Assembly (NCBI GenBank): GCA_030043155.1 | Contig: JASHYE010000500.1 | Span: 1-6,052, forward strand | Source: Candidatus Acidiferrales bacterium | GTDB taxonomy: Bacteria > Acidobacteriota > Terriglobia > Acidoferrales > UBA7541 | Direction of reading: 5' to 3' | DNA length: 6,052 nt | Part shown: positions 1 through 6,052 of the stretch, piece after piece | Layout of the letters: each line of letters opens with the position of its first letter | Position numbering within the stretch: the stretch's first letter is position 1 | Program-made: the position numbers and the translations under genes | Notes under the pieces: generated by a model | What the model was told of the DNA's origin: nothing | Databases searched by the model: none | The model's input: the letters and a program-made list of their open reading frames with translations, nothing else

Positions 1-432
1 CCAGACGAAAAAACTCTGCAACGTGCCCGCGAGGATGCTCGCGAAGGAAAGTCGCTGTCGACTCAAGCGGGAGAGTTCGTTCGCGAAGAGATCGAGCATG
101 TAAGGGAAGGGAAGCACGGAGCTCGAAACGCGAAGCAAGCCATTGCCATTGGGCTATCAAAAGCGCGCCGGGCAGGAATCCGGCTGCGTCCGCCTCGCGC
201 CGCCGCGTCCGAGGTGCGAAAGCAGGCGGCTCGGGACAGCCGGCGTGGCCGTCACCCTCGTAAACCGTCCAAGACACGTTCCCGCGCCCTGTTGCGTGCC
301 CTCCGGCGCGAATCAAGGAGTTCGACTTCGCGCCGAGCGCTTGCGAAACAGGCTAGAGCCAGCGCGCGCCGCCGCAGCGCCAGGTCCCGTCGAAGCTCTG
401 CGCGCCGCAATGCCCATCGTCTCCGCCAATAA
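1..432 (+). CDS. DUF6496-like small basic protein, 5'-truncated by the window edge
   Basis: Frame 1 is open from the first base to the TAA at 430-432, giving 143 residues. Residues about 22-59 (TQAGEFVREEIEHVREGKHG, then ARNAKQAIAIGLSKARRAG) match my memory of the DUF6496 family, small proteins often labelled 'DNA-binding protein' in soil bacteria; no biochemical function is established that I know of. Residues 8-17 (RAREDAREGK) resemble residues 28-38 (REEIEHVREGK), suggesting a degenerate internal repeat. From residue 60 on, the chain is low in complexity and rich in Arg, Ser and Ala: 28 of 84 residues are Arg and only three are acidic. This looks like a disordered nucleic-acid-binding tail (inference). 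Relatives begin close to the PDEKTLQRAR-like segment, so probably only one or a few codons are missing. GC is visibly higher here than in treZ, largely from Arg and Ala codons. It lies 83 bases upstream of treZ in the same direction, and joint transcription is possible but unproven. I am confident it is coding and fairly confident of the family. Confidence 0.72.
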   Translation, partial: PDEKTLQRAREDAREGKSLSTQAGEFVREEIEHVREGKHGARNAKQAIAIGLSKARRAGIRLRPPRAAASEVRKQAARDSRRGRHPRKPSKTRSRALLRALRRESRSSTSRRALAKQARASARRRSARSRRSSARRNAHRLRQ

Positions 433-503
433 ACGGCTTGGCCCGTTCGAGAATTGTGCTGACGGAACCGTTTGTAGTTCCTTCCAAAAAGGCTGAGACC
501 GAT

Positions 504-508
504 AGGAG
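504..508 (+). promoter_or_regulatory. Shine-Dalgarno site that fixes the treZ start
   Basis: AGGAG at 504-508 sits seven bases before the TTG at 516-518, which is near-ideal spacing. The alternative in-frame TTG at 438 has no comparable purine-rich motif before it and would add 26 residues with no resemblance to the family's N-terminus. This site therefore favours 516 as the translation start. Confidence 0.65.
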
Positions 509-515
509 ACGACGA

Positions 516-2378
516 TTGAACTCTTGTTCGCCCTGGGAAGGCGTGCTTGGCGCAAATTTGACAGACCGCGATTCCTGTTCGTTCTTGGTCTGGGCTCCAA
601 ATGCCCGGGACGTCCAATTGCAGATCGAAGGCGCTGACAAGCGCCGGATGCGGATGAAACCCATACAGAATGGGTATTTTCACTGCTGCGCAACCTCAAT
701 TCCCGCAGGGACAACATATTGGTACGTTCTTGACGGCCAGAAAAGAAGGCCAGATCCTGCTTCAAAATGTCAGCCGCATGGAGTGCACGGGTCTTCGCAG
801 GTGTGCAGTGACGCTTTTGACTGGACGGATTCTGCGTGGCGCGGCATATCACTTGAAAGCGCCGTTTTTTACGAGCTTCACGTTGGGACTTTCACTCCTG
901 AGGGCACATTCAACGCCATTATCGATCGCTTACCAGCCCTAAAGTCACTTGGTGTAACGCTGATCGAATTGATGCCTGTTGCTCAATTCCCCGGTGAGCG
1001 AAACTGGGGCTATGACGGCGTTTTTCCGTACGCAGTCCAAAATTCGTACGGCGGACCGCATGAGCTCAGGAGGCTGGTGAATGCTTGCCATTCTCTTGGA
1101 GTTGGGGTGGTGCTCGATGTTGTTTACAACCATCTCGGCCCAGAAGGGAACTACCTTCACGATTTCGGACCCTACTTTACAGATCGCTACAAAACGCCCT
1201 GGGGAGACGCCATTAATTTTGACGCCGCTGAGAGTGACGAAGTTCGGCGGTTTTTCCTGGAGAACGCCCTTTATTGGATACGTGAATTCCATGTGGACGC
1301 TTTGCGGCTTGACGCCGTTCACGCCATCGTCGACCTCTCGGCCAAATGCTTTTTAGAAGAGTTGACGGAGCGGGTCAGACATCTTTCGTTGAAGCTTGGA
1401 AGGAACATTCATATTATTGCTGAAAACGACCGCAACGACGCCCGCTCTCTGAAACCGCTGGACCTTGGCGGCTTTGCTTTCGATTCACAGTGGAATGATG
1501 ACTTCCATCATTCGATTCACGCGCTTGTCACAGGAGAACGGCAAGGCTATTACCAAGACTTTGGAAGCATCCATCATCTGGCAAAAGCCTGCCGCGAAGG
1601 TTTTGTTTATTCAGGGCAATATTCAGCGTTTCGCAAATGTTTTCACGGTAGTTCTTCAGCGGAAACGCCGAATCAGCAACTTGTGGTGTTCAGTCAAAAC
1701 CACGATCAGGTAGGGAATCGCGCACAAGGCGAAAGGCTTTCACAGCTCGTTGATTTCGAAACCCAGAAGCTCATTGCCGGCATTGTCCTGTTGTCACCGT
1801 TTATTCCACTCATCTTTATGGGTGAAGAATATGGTGAAGCATCACCGTTCCAGTACTTCGTCAGCCATGGAGATCAGCGACTGCTCGAAAAAGTGCGAGA
1901 AGGTCGCCGAAGAGAATTCCGAGATTTTGAGTGGAGCAACGCCTTACCGGATCCTGTTGCATTGGAGACGTTTTCCCGTTCCAAACTGCATTGGGACACG
2001 AGGGACACTGGGCAGCATCGCGTCTTACTCTCATTCTACACGGAGTTGCTTAGGCTCCGCCAGACCCTGCCTGCGCTCTTGAGTCTGAGCAAGGCCGATA
2101 CGGATGTTACAGAGGTCGATCCAGAAGGCTTGATTATCAGGCGAACCCACGGGCCCGATTGCACAACGATGTTTTTCAATTTTGGTGAAGCCCCGGTTCG
2201 TTTCAATATCCCCGTGGATGGGTTTAGATGGCAGAAGCAGCTTGATTCGCGTGATGAAAAATGGGAAGGGCCCGGCAGCTCTACTCCGGAATTCATCGGC
2301 GCGGCGAGTGATATTACATTTGAGCTCGGGAAACGCTCGTTTGTAATCTTTCGACTCGACCGGGGAAAGGCCCTTTAG
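516..2378 (+). CDS. treZ: Malto-oligosyltrehalose trehalohydrolase (TreZ, GH13_10)
   Basis: TreZ hydrolyses the alpha-1,4 bond next to the terminal trehalose unit of maltooligosyltrehalose, releasing trehalose and a shorter maltodextrin. It is a cytosolic enzyme and no signal peptide is seen. From the TTG at 516 the protein has 620 residues, usual for the family. Order of parts: an N-terminal beta-sandwich (E-set/CBM48-like) at about 8-92, containing FLVWAPNARDVQLQIEG; a GH13 barrel at about 110-490; and a C-terminal beta domain at about 515-615. Conserved regions visible are DVVYNH at 201-206 (region I), DALRLDAVHAI with the nucleophile Asp266 (codon 1311-1313), IIAENDRNDAR with the acid/base Glu303 (codon 1422-1424), and SQNHDQVGNRAQGE with His396 and Asp397 (region IV). 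The TreZ-type signatures ERNWGYDGVFPYAVQ and YKTPWGDAINFD separate it from glycogen branching enzyme GlgB, its closest look-alike. The frame can be extended upstream to a TTG at 438, but the AGGAG at 504-508 supports 516. The stop lies four bases before treY, so the two are almost certainly one operon. Confidence 0.96.
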   Translation: MNSCSPWEGVLGANLTDRDSCSFLVWAPNARDVQLQIEGADKRRMRMKPIQNGYFHCCATSIPAGTTYWYVLDGQKRRPDPASKCQPHGVHGSSQVCSDAFDWTDSAWRGISLESAVFYELHVGTFTPEGTFNAIIDRLPALKSLGVTLIELMPVAQFPGERNWGYDGVFPYAVQNSYGGPHELRRLVNACHSLGVGVVLDVVYNHLGPEGNYLHDFGPYFTDRYKTPWGDAINFDAAESDEVRRFFLENALYWIREFHVDALRLDAVHAIVDLSAKCFLEELTERVRHLSLKLGRNIHIIAENDRNDARSLKPLDLGGFAFDSQWNDDFHHSIHALVTGERQGYYQDFGSIHHLAKACREGFVYSGQYSAFRKCFHGSSSAETPNQQLVVFSQNHDQVGNRAQGERLSQLVDFETQKLIAGIVLLSPFIPLIFMGEEYGEASPFQYFVSHGDQRLLEKVREGRRREFRDFEWSNALPDPVALETFSRSKLHWDTRDTGQHRVLLSFYTELLRLRQTLPALLSLSKADTDVTEVDPEGLIIRRTHGPDCTTMFFNFGEAPVRFNIPVDGFRWQKQLDSRDEKWEGPGSSTPEFIGAASDITFELGKRSFVIFRLDRGKAL

Positions 2379-2382
2379 CACG

Positions 2383-5256
2383 ATGCGGATCCCATCTTCG
2401 ACCTATCGTGTCCAGTTCAATCTCAATTTCCGTTTTGCCGATGCTGAAGCCCTTGTACCTTATCTTCACGACCTGGGTATTTCTGATTTGTATGCCTCGC
2501 CTCGTTTTAAGGCGCGCCGAGGCAGTTCACACGGTTATGACGTTGCCGACCCCATGCGCATAAACTCCGAATTGGGCACAGAAGAAGAATTTGACCGTCT
2601 GGTGGCACGCCTTCACCAATACGGCATGGGCTTGCTGCTCGATATCGTTCCGAACCACATGGCTGCGAGCGACGAGAACCCATGGTGGATGGACGTTTTG
2701 GAAAACGGTCGCGAATCCCCCTACGCCAATTTCTTTGATATCGACTGGGAACCGCAGGGCGTGAAGGTTGCAACACTCGAAAAAGGGCGCATCGTTCTTC
2801 CGATCCTCGCTGAGCCTTATGCCGAGATTCTTCGGAAAGGAGCCATTCGGCTGCGTTTCGACGATCGCGGCTTTTCGTTCCAGTACGAAGATCATCGGCT
2901 TCCCCTCAATCCGCGAGATTACGGGGATGTCTTGCAGGCCGGCATTGGGAGTTCTGCTGTCTCCGACGATACCGCTCGAGCGCAGTTCGAGAAACTTCAT
3001 AGCATTTCCAAAAGCGAAGTGGGCGAGGCTTCATCCAGCGACTGTCGGAAGAGCACTTTCGAGCTCAAAATGACGCTTTGGCAGCTCTATCAAAATGACA
3101 GTACGGTTCATCGCGCCATTGACGAAGGCCTGCGAATTCTCAACGGAAACAATGAGAATCTAACATACTCCGGTCTGTTGCACGGCCTCTTATCCCGTCA
3201 GGTTTACCGCCTCACGCACTGGAAATTGGCGTCGTCCGAGATCAATTACCGGCGGTTCTTTGACATCAACGACCTTGTGGGACTACGGACCGAAGATCCA
3301 CTCGTTTTCGCTGCGAGGCATTCATCGCTGATCCAGTTGCTGCAAGAGGGCAAAGTATCTGGTCTGCGTGTAGACCATATTGACGGTCTTTGGGACCCAC
3401 TTGAGTATCTGAAGCGCCTCAATTCCATCCCTCTGTCGACCGATAAAACGACCGACAACCAATCCAGTGAATTCAGAAACGTGTACACAATCGTAGAAAA
3501 AATCACCTGCGGCCATGAAAGATTGCCGCCCGAATGGGAAGTGATGGGCACAACCGGCTATGATTTTCTGAGTGCATCGAACGCGCTCTTTGTCCATCCG
3601 CAGGGTTATCGCGAGATTGAAGAGAGCTACCGCAGATTTGTGGGAACGAATGAATCATTCGCTGACGCATGGTACCGAAGCAAGAGAGAGGCAATCGAGA
3701 CGGCCTTTGCTGCGGATTTGGAACTGCTCGCCTATCGCTTAGGCCGCATCGCCGCGCTTGTTCCCGAAGGCGCGGATATTCCTGTTTCTGAACTCATTGC
3801 GGGCCTGGAGGAGATTACGGGTTGCTTGCCGGTATACCGGACTTACTACCATGAGGATGCGACTCCATCCGAACAGGACAAGAGTACGTTGGAAAAGGCG
3901 ATGTCGGAGGCTCAGCGACGCTCTTCGGAGGAAATCAGCGAGTCGGCCTTCACCTTCCTTCGAGCCGTGTTCTGGGCCAAACTGCCGTTCGATGATTCCG
4001 AGGTCCGAAAAGCCTGGATGAGCTTTATCACTCGCTGGCAGCAGTTTACCGGTGGTGTAATGGCTAAGGGTCTCGAAGATACAGCGCTGTTCAGGCACCA
4101 CAGCCTTATCTCGATAAACGAGGTCGGTAACAATCCCTTCCACGAACAGATTCGTTTTGAATCGCGTGCTCTTCATGAATTCAACTGTGACGCCTCTCAT
4201 AACCGGCCCCATACGATGAACGCAACTTCTACGCACGACACAAAATGGAGCGAAGACGTTCGAGCGCGCGTCAATGTCCTTTCCGAGATGCCGCGCGAGT
4301 GGAGCAAGCACCTGCGGCGCTGGTCAAGAATGAACAAGCGTCACAAAACGGGAGTTTATGGAAAGCATGTTCCCACCCCCAATGAAGAAGTGCTTCTCTA
4401 CCAGGTCATGCTAGGCATTTGGCCGTTGGAGTCCCCTAGCGACGTCGATAGGCAATCACTGGAGTCAAGGCTTCAGGAATTTCTCGTGAAAGCAGCCAAG
4501 GAGGCCAAGACGGAGACGAGTTGGTTCTCACCCAATGAAAAACATGAATCGGCTCTTCGCAAGTTCGTTTCTTCTCTTCTGGCTGTTTCGCCTGGAGACC
4601 CATTTTTCATCGATTTTCTCAAACTGCATCGCGAGATTGCATTTCTGGGGGCCTGTAATTCATGTTCTCAGCTCGTCCTCAAGGTTACTGTTCCGGGAGT
4701 TCCCGATTTCTATCAAGGGAATGAATTGTGGAATCCTTGCCTTATAGATCCTGACAACAGGCGGCCCATTGATTTCAGAATTCGAATGGCAGCCTTGGAA
4801 CAGCTTGGACGCAGTCAGGAGTCAGCCGAGACGTGGCTTTCATCTCTGCTGAATAACTGGACGGATGGTAACCTCAAGCTTTATTTGACCTCTGCTCTGC
4901 TGAATTTTCGGCGGTCTCATCAGAGACTCTTCTCTCACGGCTCATACATTCCGCTAAGCATCCGGGGCGTCCACAACCAGTCTGTTTTCGCATTTGTGCG
5001 GGCTCTTGAGGACGAGTGGCTAATGGTGCTTGTTCCTCGGCTTTTGAGAAGGCTAGCTCCATTGGGACAATTCCCACTCGGGGAAGTGTGGAGCACAACG
5101 GCAATCGAGCTTCCGCGCTCACTTCCGATTGAGTGGCAGGATGTCCTTACAGGCCAAAAGATCGACTTACGCATTGAAGGTGAACCCGAGGCTGCGCGCA
5201 TTTCCACCTTTTTCCGTCACTTGCCCTTTGCCGTTTTGTGGAGTACCACAGCTTAG
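2383..5256 (+). CDS. treY: Malto-oligosyltrehalose synthase (TreY, GH13_26)
   Basis: TreY is an intramolecular transglucosylase that converts the reducing-end alpha-1,4 bond of a maltodextrin to alpha-1,1, making the substrate of TreZ. The protein has 957 residues, near the upper end for TreY, and looks complete: it opens with the family start (IPSSTYRVQFNLNFRF) and the C-terminus ends near the usual LPFAVL. Catalytic motifs in order: HGYDVADP at 50-57; LLDIVPNHMA at 85-94 (region I); SGLRVDHIDGLWDP with nucleophile Asp331 (codon 3373-3375); YTIVEKI with acid/base Glu372 (codon 3496-3498), followed by LPPEWEVMGTTGYDFL; and NATSTHDTK with His618 and Asp619 (region IV). The C-terminal signature PGVPDFYQGNELWNP and IDPDNRRPIDF lies at 771-798. 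The Arg-rich helical part around 280-300 (NYRRFFDINDL) is also typical. Residue 622 is Trp where I recall Arg in homologues. ATG at 2383 follows the treZ stop by four bases; the nearest purine stretch (GGGGAAAGG, 2362-2370) is 12 bases away, so translational coupling to treZ is likely. No TreX/GlgX gene is present here. Confidence 0.96.
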   Translation: MRIPSSTYRVQFNLNFRFADAEALVPYLHDLGISDLYASPRFKARRGSSHGYDVADPMRINSELGTEEEFDRLVARLHQYGMGLLLDIVPNHMAASDENPWWMDVLENGRESPYANFFDIDWEPQGVKVATLEKGRIVLPILAEPYAEILRKGAIRLRFDDRGFSFQYEDHRLPLNPRDYGDVLQAGIGSSAVSDDTARAQFEKLHSISKSEVGEASSSDCRKSTFELKMTLWQLYQNDSTVHRAIDEGLRILNGNNENLTYSGLLHGLLSRQVYRLTHWKLASSEINYRRFFDINDLVGLRTEDPLVFAARHSSLIQLLQEGKVSGLRVDHIDGLWDPLEYLKRLNSIPLSTDKTTDNQSSEFRNVYTIVEKITCGHERLPPEWEVMGTTGYDFLSASNALFVHPQGYREIEESYRRFVGTNESFADAWYRSKREAIETAFAADLELLAYRLGRIAALVPEGADIPVSELIAGLEEITGCLPVYRTYYHEDATPSEQDKSTLEKAMSEAQRRSSEEISESAFTFLRAVFWAKLPFDDSEVRKAWMSFITRWQQFTGGVMAKGLEDTALFRHHSLISINEVGNNPFHEQIRFESRALHEFNCDASHNRPHTMNATSTHDTKWSEDVRARVNVLSEMPREWSKHLRRWSRMNKRHKTGVYGKHVPTPNEEVLLYQVMLGIWPLESPSDVDRQSLESRLQEFLVKAAKEAKTETSWFSPNEKHESALRKFVSSLLAVSPGDPFFIDFLKLHREIAFLGACNSCSQLVLKVTVPGVPDFYQGNELWNPCLIDPDNRRPIDFRIRMAALEQLGRSQESAETWLSSLLNNWTDGNLKLYLTSALLNFRRSHQRLFSHGSYIPLSIRGVHNQSVFAFVRALEDEWLMVLVPRLLRRLAPLGQFPLGEVWSTTAIELPRSLPIEWQDVLTGQKIDLRIEGEPEAARISTFFRHLPFAVLWSTTA

Positions 5257-5328
5257 AAAGCAGACAAAGAGAGCACGCGTACCTCGGGCCTCTGTCCTCG
5301 GAGCGAACAAGAGTTGCGACCGATTCGC

Positions 5329-5493
5329 TTACGTTCGCCGCATCAATCCGCCGACAAGTGAAACAAGGAAAAGGATGATGAAGATCACGAAAAGGATTTT
5401 CGCGATTCCAGCCGCCGCCGCAGCAATTCTGAAAAATCCGAATATAGCCGCGACAATCGCTACAATCAGGAATGCCACTGCCCATCCCAGCAT
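5329..5493 (-). CDS. DUF1328/YtjA-family small membrane protein
   Basis: Reading the minus strand from ATG at 5493-5491 gives a 54-residue protein ending at TAA (5331-5329). An AAGGAGG ribosome site (plus-strand 5498-5504) lies four bases before the start. The sequence begins [20 protein letters not shown] and has two hydrophobic segments, about 4-21 and 33-50, joined by a short [11 protein letters not shown] linker; it ends in a basic MRRT. Two helices, a Gly/Ala-rich turn and the [12 protein letters not shown] motif match the DUF1328 family (YtjA in E. coli), typically 50-60 residues and predicted to sit in the inner membrane. The molecular function is unknown; relatives are often near stress genes such as csbD. 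It converges on treY, with 72 bases between the stops, and diverges from the CsbD-family gene. The overlapping longer frames on either strand lack family resemblance and a ribosome site. Confidence 0.9.
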   Translation of the reverse strand: MLGWAVAFLIVAIVAAIFGFFRIAAAAAGIAKILFVIFIILFLVSLVGGLMRRT

Positions 5494-5532
5494 GGTTCCT
5501 CCTTAGGGCAGCCGACTGGCGCCCTGTGAGCC

Positions 5533-5561
5533 TTTTTACGGGCTGGCGGGCAAACTCACAA
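5533..5561 (-). promoter_or_regulatory. Possible sigma-70-type promoter for the DUF1328 gene
   Basis: On the minus strand TTGTGA (plus 5556-5561) and TAAAAA (plus 5533-5538) are separated by 17 bases. Each hexamer matches four of six consensus positions. Transcription would begin near 5526, giving a leader of about 33 bases that includes the strong AAGGAGG site. The match is modest and based on pattern alone; the -35 element overlaps an inverted repeat that could be an operator. Confidence 0.3.
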
Positions 5562-5570
5562 TAGGTGTGA
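5556..5570. promoter_or_regulatory. Operator-like inverted repeat TCACA-N5-TGTGA
   Basis: TCACA at 5556-5560 and TGTGA at 5566-5570 form a perfect 5-base inverted repeat around ATAGG, within the region between the divergent DUF1328 and CsbD-family genes. Further copies of the half-site occur at 5525-5529 (TGTGA) and 5652-5656 (TCACA). The arms are inverted relative to a CRP/FNR-type TGTGA-N6-TCACA site, so I do not call it CRP. It overlaps the putative -35 element of the DUF1328 promoter, a position suited to repression. Chance occurrence remains possible. Confidence 0.3.
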
Positions 5571-5758
5571 TTCAGTATGGAAAAGCGGGATATTTCTGTA
5601 ATCTGTTCACTCCTTCATCTGCCTTTCAGCGGCAATCAGTCATACGGCGATTCACACCCGTTCCTCAGGAGTAGTCCGTATTCCCCCGCAAAGAGAACCG
5701 TTGTCTCCTTGGCATTCGGTAAAGAACACTCAAATTCTCACTATCACCAGGGGGAGCT

Positions 5759-6007
5759 ATGAATTGGGATCAAGTGCGGGGAAAGTGGAAACAATACAAA
5801 GGCCAGGCTCGGGCCAAGTGGGGCAAGCTCACAGACAGTGATCTTGACGTGATTGAGGGCAATCGTCAGCAACTGGTCGGCAAAATACAGGAGTACTACG
5901 GTCTGACGAAAGAAAACGCCGAGAAGCAAATAGACGAATTTGCTCACAGTCTGCAGGCGATTCAGGACACAGCCGCCGAGCAAGCGCGCCGCGCCGGCCA
6001 TAGCTAG
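5759..6007 (+). CDS. CsbD-family stress-response protein
   Basis: An 82-residue protein starts at ATG 5759, preceded by a purine-rich AGGGGGAG site at 5749-5756. Residues 2-60 carry the CsbD pattern: NWDQVRGKWKQYKGQARAKW, then GKLTDSDLDVIEGNRQQLVG, then KIQEYYGLTKENAEKQIDEF. CsbD proteins are small, soluble, charged helical proteins. The B. subtilis founder is a general-stress (sigma-B) gene, and relatives are induced by osmotic, phosphate or envelope stress, but the biochemical role is not known. Residues 61-82 are an extra Ala/Gln/Arg-rich helical tail (HSLQAIQDTAAEQARRAG) beyond the core; many members are 60-75 residues long. It faces away from the DUF1328 gene across 265 bases, a pairing that suggests shared stress control (inference). 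I found no convincing promoter by eye. The 3' end, including the stop, lies inside a nested hairpin at 5994-6022. Confidence 0.93.
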   Translation: MNWDQVRGKWKQYKGQARAKWGKLTDSDLDVIEGNRQQLVGKIQEYYGLTKENAEKQIDEFAHSLQAIQDTAAEQARRAGHS

Positions 6008-6022
6008 ATTAGCGTCGGCCGG
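5994..6022 (+). terminator. Nested hairpin over the csbD stop codon, possible terminator or attenuator
   Basis: CCGGCC (5994-5999) pairs perfectly with GGCCGG (6017-6022). Inside, GCTA (6003-6006) pairs with TAGC (6010-6013) around a GAT loop, leaving a symmetric 3x3 internal loop (ATA against GTC). Only TTT follows before C and A residues, so it lacks the long U-run of a classical intrinsic terminator. It may instead stabilise the 3' end of the csbD mRNA or reduce read-through to the next gene. Confidence 0.4.
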
Positions 6023-6039
6023 TTTCAAAAAGGACAAGC

Positions 6040-6052
6040 ATGGACGGCAATT
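6040..6052 (+). CDS. Possible start of a downstream gene, cut by the window end
   Basis: ATG at 6040-6042 is preceded by AAAAAGGA (6027-6034) with five bases between, a reasonable ribosome site. The frame reads M-D-G-N and then the window ends. It lies 32 bases after the csbD stop, on the same strand. Four residues are too few to identify a family, so this rests only on the start signal. Confidence 0.3.

Noticed and set aside
432..481. Two small hairpins between the DUF6496-like gene and treZ (AACGG/CCGTT at 432-447 and GGAAC/GTTCC at 464-481)
   Set aside because: Each has only five base pairs with a 6-8 base loop and no U-run; not supportable as a terminator or riboswitch.
454..500. Possible promoter for treZ (TTGTGC at 454, or an ECF-like GGAACC at 464)
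   Set aside because: No partner -10 element at suitable spacing for either; the operon promoter may lie further upstream.
252..852. Long minus-strand frames opposite the DUF6496-like gene and the treZ 5' end
   Set aside because: They are shadows of GC-rich, Arg-rich coding DNA, with no family similarity and no ribosome site; the plus-strand genes explain the region.
5237..5250. Perfect 5-bp stem TGTGG-AGTA-CCACA at the 3' end of treY, considered as a terminator
   Set aside because: It lies inside the coding sequence, is short, and has no U-run on either strand.
5129..5506. 125-codon plus-strand frame across the treY end and the DUF1328 gene
   Set aside because: It is antisense to the clear DUF1328 gene and out of frame with treY, with low-complexity and basic translation and no family match.
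5556..5570. CRP/FNR-type binding site
   Set aside because: The arms are in the opposite order (TCACA-N5-TGTGA rather than TGTGA-N6-TCACA), so it is reported only as an operator-like repeat.
5709..5737. TTGGCA at 5709 as a -35 element for the CsbD-family gene
   Set aside because: The hexamer is good, but no -10 at 16-18 bases matches more than three of six positions, and the start would leave only a very short leader.
5577..5762. 61-codon plus-strand frame in the DUF1328-csbD intergenic region
   Set aside because: No ribosome site, no recognisable family, and it overlaps the csbD ribosome site and start; the region behaves as regulatory sequence.

Overview
The window looks like chromosomal DNA from a free-living bacterium of moderate GC content. 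The gene set is a treZ-treY trehalose operon flanked by a DUF6496-type basic protein, a DUF1328 mini membrane protein and a CsbD-family protein. That mix is typical of soil and other stress-exposed bacteria. My best guess is an Acidobacteriota-like soil organism, but this rests on gene content and protein flavour only; Proteobacteria carry the same small families. I see no insertion sequence, phage gene, CRISPR array, rRNA or tRNA.

Layout, left to right. Positions 1-432 hold most of a small Arg-rich protein with a DUF6496-like N-terminal part, cut at the window edge. After 83 bases, treZ (malto-oligosyltrehalose trehalohydrolase) runs on the plus strand from a probable TTG start at 516 to 2378. 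treY (malto-oligosyltrehalose synthase) follows after four bases, 2383-5256. Converging on treY is a 54-residue two-helix membrane protein of the DUF1328/YtjA family (5329-5493, minus). Divergent from it, across a 265-base regulatory region, is a CsbD-family stress protein (5759-6007, plus). A nested hairpin straddles the csbD stop codon, and a possible next gene begins at 6040.

How they fit together: TreY turns the reducing end of a linear maltodextrin into a trehalose unit, and TreZ cuts that unit off as free trehalose, so the two-gene operon makes trehalose from glycogen or maltodextrin. The debranching enzyme TreX/GlgX that usually completes the route is not in the window. The three small neighbours belong to families linked to envelope, osmotic or general stress, or to predicted DNA binding, so the segment reads as a stress-tolerance block. 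Co-regulation is inference.

I find no clearly new system. The points most worth a second look are a Trp in place of the usual Arg beside the TreY region IV catalytic motif, a cluster of TGTGA/TCACA half-sites between the DUF1328 and csbD genes, the nested hairpin over the csbD stop, and the extremely basic tail of the DUF6496-like protein.
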